Program-made: the position numbers and the translations under genes
Part shown: positions 37,402 to 46,851 of the stretch, piece by piece
Numbering within the stretch: the first letter of the stretch is position 1
Layout of the letters: the number at the start of each line of letters is the position of its first letter
Notes under the pieces: generated by a model
Databases searched by the model: none
The model's input: the letters and a program-made list of their open reading frames with translations, nothing else
Told to the model about the DNA's origin: nothing
Source: an uncultured Desulfobacteraceae bacterium
GTDB taxonomy: Bacteria; Desulfobacterota; Desulfobacteria; Desulfobacterales; UBA5852
Reading direction: 5' to 3'
NCBI GenBank assembly: GCA_913060875.1
Contig: CAJXSL010000011.1
Coordinates: forward strand, 110,570 to 174,569
Length of the DNA: 64,000 nt

Positions 37402-37458
37402 CCCGAAAATTTCATGAAATATTCGGGTTAAACCAGCGTTTCAATAGCGGATACCACG

Positions 37459-37845
37459 ATGCCAGACCGGAAAATTTTAATCGTCGACGATGAGCCGTCG
37501 ATCCGAAAACTGTTAAAAATGGTTTTTACCACGCAGGGCTATGCTGTCAGTGTTGCGGAAAGCGCGGAACAGGCGTTGCAGATCATGGAACAGGACGCCT
37601 ACCCGGTCATGTTTTTTGATGTGAATCTGCCTGGAATGAATGGCATCGACCTCTGCCAACGGGCCAAAACCGCGGACCCCAAAGCCATTATCTACGCCAT
37701 CACGGGTTACACCTCGGAATTCGAATTGACCCGATGCCGCGAAGCGGGTTTCGACGACTATTTCACCAAGCCCGCCGCCATGGGCGATTTAATCAAAGCC
37801 GCCGAAGACGGTTTCGAAAAAAACCGACGCTGGGAATCCCAATAA
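37459..37845 (+). CDS. CheY-like single-domain response regulator
   Basis: Receiver domain only, 128 aa: ILIVDDEPS acidic pocket, phospho-acceptor D54 in VMFFDVNLPGMNG, Thr in AITGYTS and Lys in DYFTKPAAM. No output domain. It lies 57 nt after the ATPase-less kinase-like protein and likely shares its transcript. It probably relays a signal by protein contact. It converges with the hybrid kinase downstream. Confidence 0.9.
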   Translation: MPDRKILIVDDEPSIRKLLKMVFTTQGYAVSVAESAEQALQIMEQDAYPVMFFDVNLPGMNGIDLCQRAKTADPKAIIYAITGYTSEFELTRCREAGFDDYFTKPAAMGDLIKAAEDGFEKNRRWESQ

Positions 37846-37860
37846 GGGATTGCACGCCCG

Positions 37861-40221
37861 TTAAGCATGCAATTCTCTTTTCACGGCCAACCCGATTTTC
37901 TCCATGGTGTACGGCTTCTTGATATACTGGCCGGCCCCTAACTCTTGAACCGCTTTTACGCGGTCCGTTTCCGAGTATCCGCTGGCAATAATGGCTTTTT
38001 GATGCGGTTTGGATTGAATAATCCTCTTGTAGGTTTCCAGGCCATCGATTCCCGGGGCCATAATCATGTCCAGGACCATTAAATCCGCGTCTCGGGTTTG
38101 CATGTAGGCCACGGCCTCTTCGCCGCTGGGCACGGTTTTGACCGCATAATTCAACTTGCCGAGTATGTTGGCGGCAATTTCCCGCTGCTCCTGGACGTCG
38201 TCAACGATCAAGATGGTTTCTTGATGTCCCATGTATTCCTCAACAGGGATCTGACGTCGTTCGCGCATCTTCCGGTGATGGGTTACCGGAAAATAGAGTC
38301 TGAAAGTGGTGCCGACACCTTCCGTGCTTTCAATATCGATAAATCCCTGGTGGTCATGAGTGGCCCCCCAGACAACGGCCATGCCGAGTCCTGTGCCGCT
38401 GCGCCCCATTACTTTTTTGGAATAGAAGGGTTCAAATATCTTGGGCAGATCCTGTTCCGATATGCCGAACCCCGTGTCCTGGATCGATAGAACCGCATAT
38501 TCCCCTTCAGGGATTTCTTCATACCCGTTAATCGGCGTATCGACATATTGGTTATGCGTCGCAATCGTTATGCGGCCTCCGGAAGGCTGGGCCTCGGCGG
38601 CATTGGATACAAGGTTCATGACCACCTTGATCAATTGGGTCTTGGCCCCGACAATATTGAGCAGATCAGTTGCCAGATCCGCCGCGACGGCAACATTCGC
38701 GTGATGCGTTTCCAATTTTCGATACTCGGGCGACCGCAGATATTCCGAAATCAACTCATTTAGATTGATAATGTCCTTGTTTTCAACGCCTCGTCTGGCG
38801 AGCGTCAGCATATCCTGTACGATTTCAGATGCTTTGCGTCCGGATTGCTGCATGGTCAGGATGGGTTCCCTCAATGGGCTGTCTTCCGCCAGGTCCATCA
38901 GCAGCAAATCAGGATAAGAAACAATGCCGGACAACACATTGTTCAAGTCGTGGGCGACGCCGCCGGCAAGCAGACCGATGGCTTCCATTTTCTTGGATTG
39001 CTGAAGTTGCCGTTCAAGCGCTTCTTCATCCCTTTCTTTGGCGATATAATCAAATTCAACCGCCACCATCTGGCAGACTGTTTTAATGAGGTTTAAATCC
39101 CATTCGTCATATTCTCTCTTCTTACCGAAAACATTCATTGTACCGGTTACCACGCCTTCGCGATCGAAAATGGGAAGACCGGCATAGCTTTCCGCTTCCA
39201 ACAGTGCCAAACACTGCGCTGCAGGAAATTGCACTTGGGCGCCGGCGGTAACGATAATCGGCTTCTTTTTGGAAACGATCTGTAGAGAAGGCAAACCGAC
39301 AGCTGCGCCGGCCATGGTGCCGCCATCGCGGGAAAGGGTGGCCAAAGCCACCGGACGAAACTCCGCTTTGGCCTTATGCCATTCCAGAATAAGCGTATTG
39401 AGACCCAATGCTTCCGACAGGGAATCGGCCGCACGCTTGAAAAATTCCTCGCCCCGATTGGCAATGGCAATGAGATATAAATCTTCCACCCACTTATTTT
39501 TTTCAGCCAGCGACGCCATCATATCGGAAATCTGGTTGCTCAAAAATTCCAGTTCCGTGATACCCTTATAACGGGGCTGCCGTCCGACGCGCATGGCACG
39601 GATAATCTGGTTGAGGGGCCTGCGAAGAAACCGCTCCTGAAGCAGGAGAATCAGGAAAAGCCCGAACAACAAAAGAATGGCGGTAACGATATAGACAAGC
39701 TTCACGCGTCGGATCAAAGGCGCATACACGGCGGCATCCGTTACCAGGTCGATATGCCACCCCCATGGCTTGAAATTCAAATGCTGGAAATAATATCGTT
39801 TCCCTTCAAACTGAATTGTGGAGGCAATCCCTTTCGAATGTTTCTGGACGATATAGGCCATCAAGTCGGCATCAATCTGGAGCTGCAGCATCGTCTTTTT
39901 TTCATTCTCGATCAGCCGGCATCCGATCCTGTTGCGCTGGGCATATTCTTCGATATCGCCTATGGTTAAGGCCTTTGTAATCACACCGGCTTTTCGATCC
40001 GCCGCCTTGCCGGCCTGCATCAACTCGGTAAAATGTTCATCACAGATATCATAAATTTCACTGGCGTTATTTTCCAATGTCTCTTTGATCCGTTCATCGG
40101 CAAAATCCGAAACGGAGCGTAATACGAGAAAATAAATGCCGATGCCGACGAGGAAAATGGCTGCCACGACAGGAAGTACCATCTGGAAGGGCAAACTTTT
40201 AAAAATGCGTTTGGTCGGCAT
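37861..40221 (-). CDS. Membrane hybrid histidine kinase (Cache/HAMP/GAF/HK/REC)
   Basis: Kinase of 786 aa: TM1 (about 14-34), periplasmic Cache-like sensor ending near FKPWGWHIDLVTD, TM2 (about 173-193), HAMP-like linker, GAF domain (about 250-400), DHp with GGVAHDLNNVLSGI, ATPase domain (NLVSNAAEAQPSGG, DTGFGI, GTGLGMAVVWG) and a C-terminal receiver (LIVDDVQ, LDMIMAPGIDG, YIKKPY). Five nucleotides separate it from the upstream LivK-type binding protein gene, implying that the binding protein supplies its signal. Strongly similar, block by block, to the kinase at 47146. Confidence 0.92.
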   Translation of the reverse strand: MPTKRIFKSLPFQMVLPVVAAIFLVGIGIYFLVLRSVSDFADERIKETLENNASEIYDICDEHFTELMQAGKAADRKAGVITKALTIGDIEEYAQRNRIGCRLIENEKKTMLQLQIDADLMAYIVQKHSKGIASTIQFEGKRYYFQHLNFKPWGWHIDLVTDAAVYAPLIRRVKLVYIVTAILLLFGLFLILLLQERFLRRPLNQIIRAMRVGRQPRYKGITELEFLSNQISDMMASLAEKNKWVEDLYLIAIANRGEEFFKRAADSLSEALGLNTLILEWHKAKAEFRPVALATLSRDGGTMAGAAVGLPSLQIVSKKKPIIVTAGAQVQFPAAQCLALLEAESYAGLPIFDREGVVTGTMNVFGKKREYDEWDLNLIKTVCQMVAVEFDYIAKERDEEALERQLQQSKKMEAIGLLAGGVAHDLNNVLSGIVSYPDLLLMDLAEDSPLREPILTMQQSGRKASEIVQDMLTLARRGVENKDIINLNELISEYLRSPEYRKLETHHANVAVAADLATDLLNIVGAKTQLIKVVMNLVSNAAEAQPSGGRITIATHNQYVDTPINGYEEIPEGEYAVLSIQDTGFGISEQDLPKIFEPFYSKKVMGRSGTGLGMAVVWGATHDHQGFIDIESTEGVGTTFRLYFPVTHHRKMRERRQIPVEEYMGHQETILIVDDVQEQREIAANILGKLNYAVKTVPSGEEAVAYMQTRDADLMVLDMIMAPGIDGLETYKRIIQSKPHQKAIIASGYSETDRVKAVQELGAGQYIKKPYTMEKIGLAVKRELHA

Positions 40222-40226
40222 CGGCG

Positions 40227-41432
40227 CTAAAATCTCGGTTCCGCTGTTTTAATCCGGTCGGGCCAGACCAGTTCCTTGAATCCATTCTGCCATTGGATGA
40301 TAAATTTATGCTGCCGGACCTGTTTGCCCGTCTTATCCACCCCAAATCGGCCAATGATGGTCATGGTATCCAATTGGAACAGAGCATCCCGCACTTTTTC
40401 CTTATCGACACGGCCCACCTCTTCCACTGCCTTTTGCAATACCTGGCCGGCGGCATAGGCGAGCCCCGCATGATACCCGGGCGCATGGCCATGGGTTTCA
40501 ATGAACTGCCGGTTGAATTGCTGGGCACCGGGATAGTTGGCCCTGGGTTCCCACAAAGAAGTCCCAAATACGCCCTCGGCATCCGGTCCGCACCGGTCGG
40601 AAAACTCCTGAAGGGCCGGTCCGACGGATGCATAAAACGCTTTCGGGCGCCATCCGATTCTGTTCAATGCCCTGGTCATATGGACGGCTTCATTCATATG
40701 CCCGCACACCATCAAGACTTGTGACTTGTGCGCCTTGGCTTTAAGGGCCAAAGCGTCCAGATTCCGGGTTCCCTTTTTGAATCCTCGATAATCAACAACC
40801 GTCAACCCGAAGCGGTTGGCCCATTGTCGGCTGCTTTCGGCCAAATCCACTGAAAAGGGATCTTCGGCATAGACCAGTGCAATACGATCCAGATCGTTCA
40901 GGACAAGGAGCTCCAGGAACCCGACGGCAAATTTACTGGCAGGGGTATAAATACCGATGGCATTGCGAAACCCCTGTTCCCACAGGCTGTCGGCGGCTGC
41001 CCCGGCAATCAGCATGGGCATATCGTATTCTTCCGCAAGGGGCAGAACCGCAGCGGTAATGAGACTGGAGTACGGGGCAAAAAGAAAATCGACCTGCGCT
41101 TCGGTTATCAGTTTCCGATAAATCGCGACCGCACGCTCCGGGTCGCTCTGATCGTCTTTGACGATGAGCCTTACGGGTCTTCCCAGAATGCCATTCTGCC
41201 TGTTGACATTCCGTTCCCATAATTCAAACCCGTTCTTCAACGCGGTTGACATTTCCACAAACCGGCCGGACAGCCCGAGACTGACACCGATCTTTATGGG
41301 CTGCGCCGTCGAAACGGATGCCGTTCCCAATACGGTCAAAACAACCGCTAAAACGATCATTCGCCTGAAAAAGCCGAACGGCGCAATGCTGTCGAATCCC
41401 GAAAAGCCCCGTCTTAATTCCCAAAGTGCCAT
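40227..41432 (-). CDS. LivK-type periplasmic solute-binding protein
   Basis: Type I periplasmic binding protein of 401 aa (Peripla_BP_6 group): PIKIGVSLGLSGRFVEMSTALKN start, VRLIVKDDQSDPERAVAIYR, LFAPYSSLITAAVLPLAEEY, and GYHAGLAYAAGQVLQKAVEE near the end. The signal sequence is FFRRMIVLAVVLTVLG with cleavage after STAQ. ATG 41432 is used (GGGGGCG upstream); ATG 41360 is an alternative. No ABC permease or ATPase is next to it; instead it is followed after 5 nt by a hybrid kinase, so a sensory role is inferred. Confidence 0.87.
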   Translation of the reverse strand: MALWELRRGFSGFDSIAPFGFFRRMIVLAVVLTVLGTASVSTAQPIKIGVSLGLSGRFVEMSTALKNGFELWERNVNRQNGILGRPVRLIVKDDQSDPERAVAIYRKLITEAQVDFLFAPYSSLITAAVLPLAEEYDMPMLIAGAAADSLWEQGFRNAIGIYTPASKFAVGFLELLVLNDLDRIALVYAEDPFSVDLAESSRQWANRFGLTVVDYRGFKKGTRNLDALALKAKAHKSQVLMVCGHMNEAVHMTRALNRIGWRPKAFYASVGPALQEFSDRCGPDAEGVFGTSLWEPRANYPGAQQFNRQFIETHGHAPGYHAGLAYAAGQVLQKAVEEVGRVDKEKVRDALFQLDTMTIIGRFGVDKTGKQVRQHKFIIQWQNGFKELVWPDRIKTAEPRF

Positions 41433-41678
41433 TGCCAAGTATCGCCCCCATTCGTGGTTGGATTTATGATAGCAAAAGACACCTGCATGACATGCTGAAA
41501 ATCGATTCGCGGGCGAACATCGCGCGCTTATGGGGTGGTTGCAATTTGAGGTAAGAAGTCTCGGCCGTCAAACGCGGCAAGACGTTTCAAGACATAGCAG
41601 AAATCTATCAATATTGTCAAGATTTTCTGACGGTTAGACGTGTATCTATGGACGGTTTTGATTTTCTGAAAAAAGCGC

Positions 41679-42746
41679 CTACACAAGACCGCGCTTCTGG
41701 GCCAGGAGCATCATCTGCTCGGCCATGCTGGTCGGCGGGACACGGGTGTCGCCTTCGGATTTGGCCTTGAGCGTAATGGCTTCCACCGGACAGCTCACCA
41801 CACATAGCCCGCAGCCGATACAGCGATCCGGATTGACCCGGGCCGTTTCCTCATCCGTCATTTCCAAGGCCCCCATCTGACAGCGCTCCAGGCAGGTTTC
41901 ACAGCCGGTGCAGTCTTCTTCCGAAACTTCCGCCAGGTGGTTGGCAATGACCAGATCCACCGGCTTGGGATGTTTGTTCAGGGCCGTCAGCACACCGCAA
42001 CAGTCGCGGCAGCAGTTGCACATGCCGGACGGGTTCTGGGCCGTGGCCGGCTGGGTCACCAGGCCGGCTTCCCGACACTGGTCCATGATGGCGGACGCCT
42101 CCTCGAAAGAGACTTCACGGCCGATGCCGCGGTCGAGGTAGTACTGTCCCATGGAGCCGAACATGAAACAGGCCTCCAGGGGCTTGCCGCAGCCTTGGCC
42201 GACCACCTCCTTGCGCTTGCGGCAGATGCAGTCGGTCACCACGATGCGGGGTTTACTCTTGAGGATGGCCAGGGCATCATCATAGCTGGCCACGTGATGG
42301 CGCGCATCGATGGACTGGTGGACCGGAATGGGACGCAGAAAATAATCCGCCCCCTTCTGCATGGCCGTATCGAACCCCTCTTCGAAATACTGCTCCACCA
42401 TTTCGGCCAATTCCCGGTGGAGATTTTGCACCTGGAACTCAAACAGTCCGTGGACGAAGGGAATCGCCCCGTAGCGTGACCCGCTTTCTTTTTTGAGACG
42501 AAACAACAGGCCCCGCTCGGCCATGTCGTCCAATTGTGCCGCCACGGCATCTTCGGTCTTTCCCAACCGCTGGGCCACCGCGTCCGGCGTTTCCAGATTA
42601 TGGCTCATAGACAGAAACATGGCCGCGTCTTCTTCGGAAAACAGATAACGGAGAATCTTCAGTTCGATACCGGAATCCGTAGCGGGGAATCCCATGGAGA
42701 AAAGGTCGAGTCGTTCCTGCAACCGGCGAAAAATGTTGTCGCTCAT
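41679..42746 (-). CDS. 4Fe-4S ferredoxin-type protein with N-terminal winged-helix region
   Basis: Protein of 355 aa. The N-terminal 100 aa are helix-turn-helix-like (GIELKILRYLF, LETPDAVAQRLGKTEDAVAA, LDDMAERGLLFRLKK). The middle holds unusual cysteine clusters (VTDCICRKRKEVVGQGCG, MCNCCRDCCGVL). The C-terminus is a two-cluster ferredoxin (CTGCETCLERCQMGALEM, CIGCGLCVVSCPVEAITL). Similar proteins are common in sulfate reducers and other anaerobes; they probably transfer electrons or sense redox, but the partner is unknown. Monocistronic. No function is claimed beyond Fe-S binding. Confidence 0.85.
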   Translation of the reverse strand: MSDNIFRRLQERLDLFSMGFPATDSGIELKILRYLFSEEDAAMFLSMSHNLETPDAVAQRLGKTEDAVAAQLDDMAERGLLFRLKKESGSRYGAIPFVHGLFEFQVQNLHRELAEMVEQYFEEGFDTAMQKGADYFLRPIPVHQSIDARHHVASYDDALAILKSKPRIVVTDCICRKRKEVVGQGCGKPLEACFMFGSMGQYYLDRGIGREVSFEEASAIMDQCREAGLVTQPATAQNPSGMCNCCRDCCGVLTALNKHPKPVDLVIANHLAEVSEEDCTGCETCLERCQMGALEMTDEETARVNPDRCIGCGLCVVSCPVEAITLKAKSEGDTRVPPTSMAEQMMLLAQKRGLV

Positions 42747-43012
42747 TCGAACTCCTTTCAGGGAGGGTCTGGCAGACCGTCCGATATCGAGGTGGCAAAC
42801 TTGATGGTCACAAAAAAAGGGCTGCGCCTTTCACTCCAGGCCCGATCCGCAATCGCTGACGGAAACGAATCGGATCCGGGATGCTCGTTAGCATACGAAC
42901 TACCCAACCCGTTTGTTTCCGTCAATAAAAAAATGGCTCCGGGGGATGCCGGACGGCCCCCATTGGGGCATGGCGAACCAGAGGTGAGTGAAAAAACTTT
43001 TTTGAGATAGCG

Positions 43013-44047
43013 CTAGTATGTGTAGAACATCTCCTGCAACTCTTCCAGGCTGCGGTCCTGCTGCAGGGCAAGCATCAGGAGGATGCGGGCCTTGGCCGGA
43101 TTGAGTTCATCCGAAACGATGAAACGCCGGCTGTCATCGTCGATCTCCACATTGCGGATGACTGTGCCGGTTTGCACTCGGGAGCTGCGCACGACCACCG
43201 TTCCCTGGCCGGCCGCCCGGGAGGCCGCAGCAATGGCGCCCGCATTCATGTTGCCGTTGCCATCCCCGGCGACCACGATGCCCCGGGCGCCCCGGGACAC
43301 CGAGCAGTCAATCAAATCCGCCGGCATACCGGCACAGGCATATAGGATATCCACCCGGGGCAGCCGATCCACGCCGGCCACCGAAAATTCGCTGGTATGG
43401 GTGTGGCGTCGGAAAGGTCCCCGGAAATACTGGGTCTTGCCGTAAATGACGGTCCCAATGAGGCCGTTGATGGGGGAAAGAAAGGTTTCCACCGAAGTGG
43501 TGTTGTTTTTGGTCAGGGAATGGGCACCATGGATGCGGTCGTTCATCACCACCAGCACCCCCCTCTCGGCGGCCCGGGGGTCGGCGGCCACGGCCACGGC
43601 ATTGTAGAGATTCAGGGGCCCGTCGGCACTCACGGCCGTGGATGGCCGCATGGCCCCGGTCAGGACCACCGGTTTGCGGCTCTTGACGGTCAGATTGAGA
43701 AAATAGGCGGTTTCTTCCATGGTGTCGGTGCCGTGGGTCACGACAACGCCCTCCACCGCACCGTCACCAAGCAGTGCGTTGATGCGATCGGCCAGGGCGA
43801 TCATGAGGGCAAAGGTCATGTCCTGGGAACCCACATTGGCGATCTGCTCTCCCTGGATGTCGGCCAGATCCGACAGCCCGGGAACGGACCCGATCATGGC
43901 ATCCACCGTGATCCGGCCGGAGGCATACCCGGCCTGGGTTCCCGTTTCCGCCTGCCCGGCAATGGTGCCGCCGGTGGCCAGGACCGCCACACAGGCTTTT
44001 TTCCCGGTAGGCGCTTGTATATCTGTCGGCATGGCTCTTTCTTTCAT
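43013..44047 (-). CDS. L-asparaginase (type II family)
   Basis: Asparaginase of 344 aa. Both catalytic threonine motifs are present: VLATGGTIAG near the N-terminus and VVTHGTDTMEETAYFL. Further family blocks are VLTGAMRPSTAVSADGPLNL and GIVVAGDGNGNMNAGAI. It hydrolyses asparagine to aspartate and ammonia. No signal peptide is seen (start MKERAMPTDIQAPTGKKA), so it looks cytoplasmic. It starts 3 nt after the symporter stop, at ATG 44047; ATG 44032 is an alternative. The operon also encodes acidic amino-acid uptake. Confidence 0.92.
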   Translation of the reverse strand: MKERAMPTDIQAPTGKKACVAVLATGGTIAGQAETGTQAGYASGRITVDAMIGSVPGLSDLADIQGEQIANVGSQDMTFALMIALADRINALLGDGAVEGVVVTHGTDTMEETAYFLNLTVKSRKPVVLTGAMRPSTAVSADGPLNLYNAVAVAADPRAAERGVLVVMNDRIHGAHSLTKNNTTSVETFLSPINGLIGTVIYGKTQYFRGPFRRHTHTSEFSVAGVDRLPRVDILYACAGMPADLIDCSVSRGARGIVVAGDGNGNMNAGAIAAASRAAGQGTVVVRSSRVQTGTVIRNVEIDDDSRRFIVSDELNPAKARILLMLALQQDRSLEELQEMFYTY

Positions 44048-44050
44048 TTT

Positions 44051-45364
44051 CTATTCAGCATAGGCCGTATCCTGGGCAGCGGCCAGTTCGTCACCCTGCC
44101 AGGCGGCAAGGTCCATTTCGTTTTCCGTTCGGGCCACAACACAGGTCACGGCCAGGTCCCCGGTGACATTGCAGGCCGTCCGCCCCATATCCAGCAGGGC
44201 ATCGATGCCGAAGATCATGGCATAAGCCATCGCCACCGGTGAGCCCGGCTCCACTTTCAACCCCACCGATTCAAGCACCATCATCAGCATAATGGCCCCG
44301 GCGCCCGGTACACCGGCCGTACCGATAGAGGCCAACAGGGACGTGGCAATGATGGTCAACTGCTGCGCAAACGTAAGGGGTGCCCCGATGGCAAACCCTA
44401 CAAAAATGGCGCAGACCCCCTGGTAGATGGCGGTTCCGTCCATATTGATGGTGGCCCCCAAGGGCAGGGAAAAAGAATAAACCCCTTGGGAAATCCCCAT
44501 TTTATGCCCGGCCGTCTCCATGCTCACCGGCAGGGTGCCCCCGCTGCTGCGGGTGACAAAGGCCGTAACGATGGCTTCTTTGGCTTTGTTGAAAAAAGCC
44601 AGGGGCGGCAATTTAAACACCAGCAAAAGCCCCCCGTAAACCAGCAGCATGTGCCCGATAAAAGCCATGTAGACCGCCAGTGTCGTCCAGCCCAGGGGGC
44701 CAAAGGCTTCGGCCCCCTGTTTGCCGAAAACGTCAGCGATCAGGGCAAATACCCCTATGGGGGCGTACTGCAGAATCCAGTTCACCACCAGATACATGAT
44801 TTCCGCCCCCCCGTTGAAAAAGCGGAAAACCGTCTCGCCGGAGCGACTGATCGTTTCGTCTTCGCTGTTGCGGACGTACGCCAGGCCAATGCCGAAAAGC
44901 AGGCAAAAGAAAATCACCGGCAGGACATTGCCCTCGGCAATGGCACCATAGGGGTTGACGGGCACCACGTTGATCAGGGTATCCACCAGCGAGGGCGCGG
45001 TCACCCCTTTTTTGACGCCTTCGGCCGCCCCGGCAGCGATCTCCATCCCTTGACCGGGTTGGAAGAGATTTCCGAAAATCAAGCCGAAGGAGACGGCAAA
45101 CCCTGTGGTGACCATGTAGATCAGCAGGGCTTTAACGCCCACCCGTCCGAGCTGGGAGGGATGGACGCTGGCGGCACCGACCGTCAGGGTAAACAGGATG
45201 ACCGGCATGACAATCATTTTAAGCAGCCGAATGAAAATTTCGCCCAAGGGCGTCGCCCAGGCCATGGCAGGCCCGAAAGCCAGGCCGCAGACCGCCCCCA
45301 GAATCAGTCCCGCCAGAATGCGTGCCAGAAGATTGGATTTGAAATACCAGTCGAGCAGTTTCAT
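44051..45364 (-). CDS. Dicarboxylate/amino acid:cation symporter (DAACS, GltP/DctA type)
   Basis: Membrane carrier of 437 aa with ATG at 45364 (GGGAG upstream; the track TTG is two codons earlier). It has the family re-entrant loop and substrate motifs RSSGGTLPVSMETA, GATINMDGTAIYQG and AGVPGAGAIMLMMVL. It should import aspartate, glutamate or C4-dicarboxylates with Na+ or H+. It sits between a periplasmic binding protein gene (54 nt upstream) and asparaginase (3 nt downstream), an arrangement that points to aspartate/asparagine use. Confidence 0.93.
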   Translation of the reverse strand: MKLLDWYFKSNLLARILAGLILGAVCGLAFGPAMAWATPLGEIFIRLLKMIVMPVILFTLTVGAASVHPSQLGRVGVKALLIYMVTTGFAVSFGLIFGNLFQPGQGMEIAAGAAEGVKKGVTAPSLVDTLINVVPVNPYGAIAEGNVLPVIFFCLLFGIGLAYVRNSEDETISRSGETVFRFFNGGAEIMYLVVNWILQYAPIGVFALIADVFGKQGAEAFGPLGWTTLAVYMAFIGHMLLVYGGLLLVFKLPPLAFFNKAKEAIVTAFVTRSSGGTLPVSMETAGHKMGISQGVYSFSLPLGATINMDGTAIYQGVCAIFVGFAIGAPLTFAQQLTIIATSLLASIGTAGVPGAGAIMLMMVLESVGLKVEPGSPVAMAYAMIFGIDALLDMGRTACNVTGDLAVTCVVARTENEMDLAAWQGDELAAAQDTAYAE

Positions 45365-45418
45365 ATTCAACTCCCTGTGGAGAAAAACGCTTGGTTGAAG
45401 TTCAAGCTGTTACGGGCG

Positions 45419-46351
45419 CTACTCGTAGTTGTCGCCTCTGCCTCGCGATGCCTGACGAAGCTGTTCGATCCGGGCCTTGCGGTTGGCCACAAAGCGATTT
45501 TGCAGAAACCGGGCCCGCGACATTCGCTCTTTGGAAATCGCCGGGCCGGAAGCAAAAGGCATTTGCTCGAAATAGGTGTACTTAAGCAGGTCCAGGGTAC
45601 CGTCCGCCTGGATCTGGTCCACGAAGAGATTGAGCCAGTTTAAAAACTCCGGATCGCCCGGGCGGATGGCAAAAGCGTAGAACTCCCGGGTAACAGGTGC
45701 AAGCATGGCGGCCATTTGTGTGTAGTACTGGCGGTGGGTGCTGCGCCAGCGCTGAACAAAGGGGGAGTCCGCCACCATGGCGTCCACCTCGCCCTCGAGG
45801 ATCCCCGCCACCGCCGCTTCGGCCGTCGGATAAAGCCTGATGGCCTTCTGGTCAAAAAGTTCGCGGGCAAATTCCTCATGGGTGGTGCCGGCCTTGACCC
45901 CCAGTCGCAACCCTTCGATACCAAGCAGATCGAAATACGAATCCGCATCCGACGGCAGCAGTTCCCGGCGGACGAGAGCGGCCTGGCTGACTTCGAAATA
46001 CGGGGCGGTGAAACTGACCTGCAGGCCCCTTGTCACCGTTCGGGTCATGGCCGCCATAATGATATCCGAATCTCCGGCCAGCAGGCGGGGAATCTGCTGA
46101 TCGTAGGATTCAGGCCAGATAAAGCGGAGGTTTACCCCTAGATATTCGGCCAGCAGCCGCGCCAGATCGGCGTCCAGGCCAATGACCCGATCTTTCTCCA
46201 TCATGGCAAAAGGCGGATAGCCTTTGTTGAGGGAAACGACCAGTTCACCCCGGGCTTGAATGCGTTCGATCTCACCGGCCCAAAGCACGGGGACCCAAAT
46301 GACGAAAACCAGGCCAACGACAAGCAACCATCTCCATCTCCCTAATCCCAT
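45419..46351 (-). CDS. Family 3 amino-acid-type solute-binding protein
   Basis: Periplasmic protein of 310 aa: signal WRWLLVVGLVFVIWVPVLWA, then the SBP_bac_3 pattern (IQARGELVVSLNKGYPPFAM, VIGLDADLARLLAEYLGV, DSDIIMAAMTRTVTR, LRLGVKAGTTHEEFARE, GEVDAMVADSPF). GAGGGAG precedes the ATG. It is the first gene of the operon with the DAACS symporter and asparaginase. It lacks ABC partners here, so it may work with an ABC transporter elsewhere or as a sensor. The last 35 aa are basic and unusual for the family. Confidence 0.88.
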   Translation of the reverse strand: MGLGRWRWLLVVGLVFVIWVPVLWAGEIERIQARGELVVSLNKGYPPFAMMEKDRVIGLDADLARLLAEYLGVNLRFIWPESYDQQIPRLLAGDSDIIMAAMTRTVTRGLQVSFTAPYFEVSQAALVRRELLPSDADSYFDLLGIEGLRLGVKAGTTHEEFARELFDQKAIRLYPTAEAAVAGILEGEVDAMVADSPFVQRWRSTHRQYYTQMAAMLAPVTREFYAFAIRPGDPEFLNWLNLFVDQIQADGTLDLLKYTYFEQMPFASGPAISKERMSRARFLQNRFVANRKARIEQLRQASRGRGDNYE

Positions 46352-46569
46352 ATGGACTCCCTCTTAATTTGGGGCGTTGCCGCCCTCCTGATCAGAGCCC
46401 TCCCGCCACCTGTCCGCACGGGCAAATCAATGCCGGCGCAGACACGATCCGCTGGAGATCCAGACATTAGATCCCGGCGGCCCGGCGCCGGTCAGGCAAA
46501 CGGTATCAAAGATAGAACGGATTCGTCGAACAATTGCACTGCTGATGAAATGATGGTGAAAAACAGCTT

Positions 46570-46759
46570 AGGACCTATCTCAAAATAAAGATTAGAGTTC
46601 CTGGCAAGACGCGAGACGGTGAAAAAGCGGAGCATACACGCAGTATGTGAGCATTTTGAGCCGGCTCGGTATGCCCCGCTATCTGATTCAAACGATGCGG
46701 TATCCAGCAACGCTGGAAACGCCGCCAGGGGCACTTAGATTTTTTTTGAGATGGGTTCT
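46570..46759. mobile_element. MITE-like element with AGGACCTATCTCAAAA termini
   Basis: Element of 190 bp bounded by AGGACCTATCTCAAAATAAA and TTTTTTTTGAGATGGGTTCT inverted repeats. The inside has GTTCCTGGCAAG and AACGCCGCCAGGGGC, also found in the AGTGTCCATCC elements, so the two types share a core but have different ends. CATACACGCAGTATGTG is an internal palindrome. No coding capacity. The 218 nt from 46352 to 46569 hold only the putative promoter of the binding-protein operon. Confidence 0.65.
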
Positions 46760-46851
46760 AGTGAAGCAACAGCAGTATACACGTCTCGCGCCGGCAGGGC
46801 AAGCCACCGGCGGTCTCTTTGGCTTCATCGCCTTGACGGTTTCGTATATAG

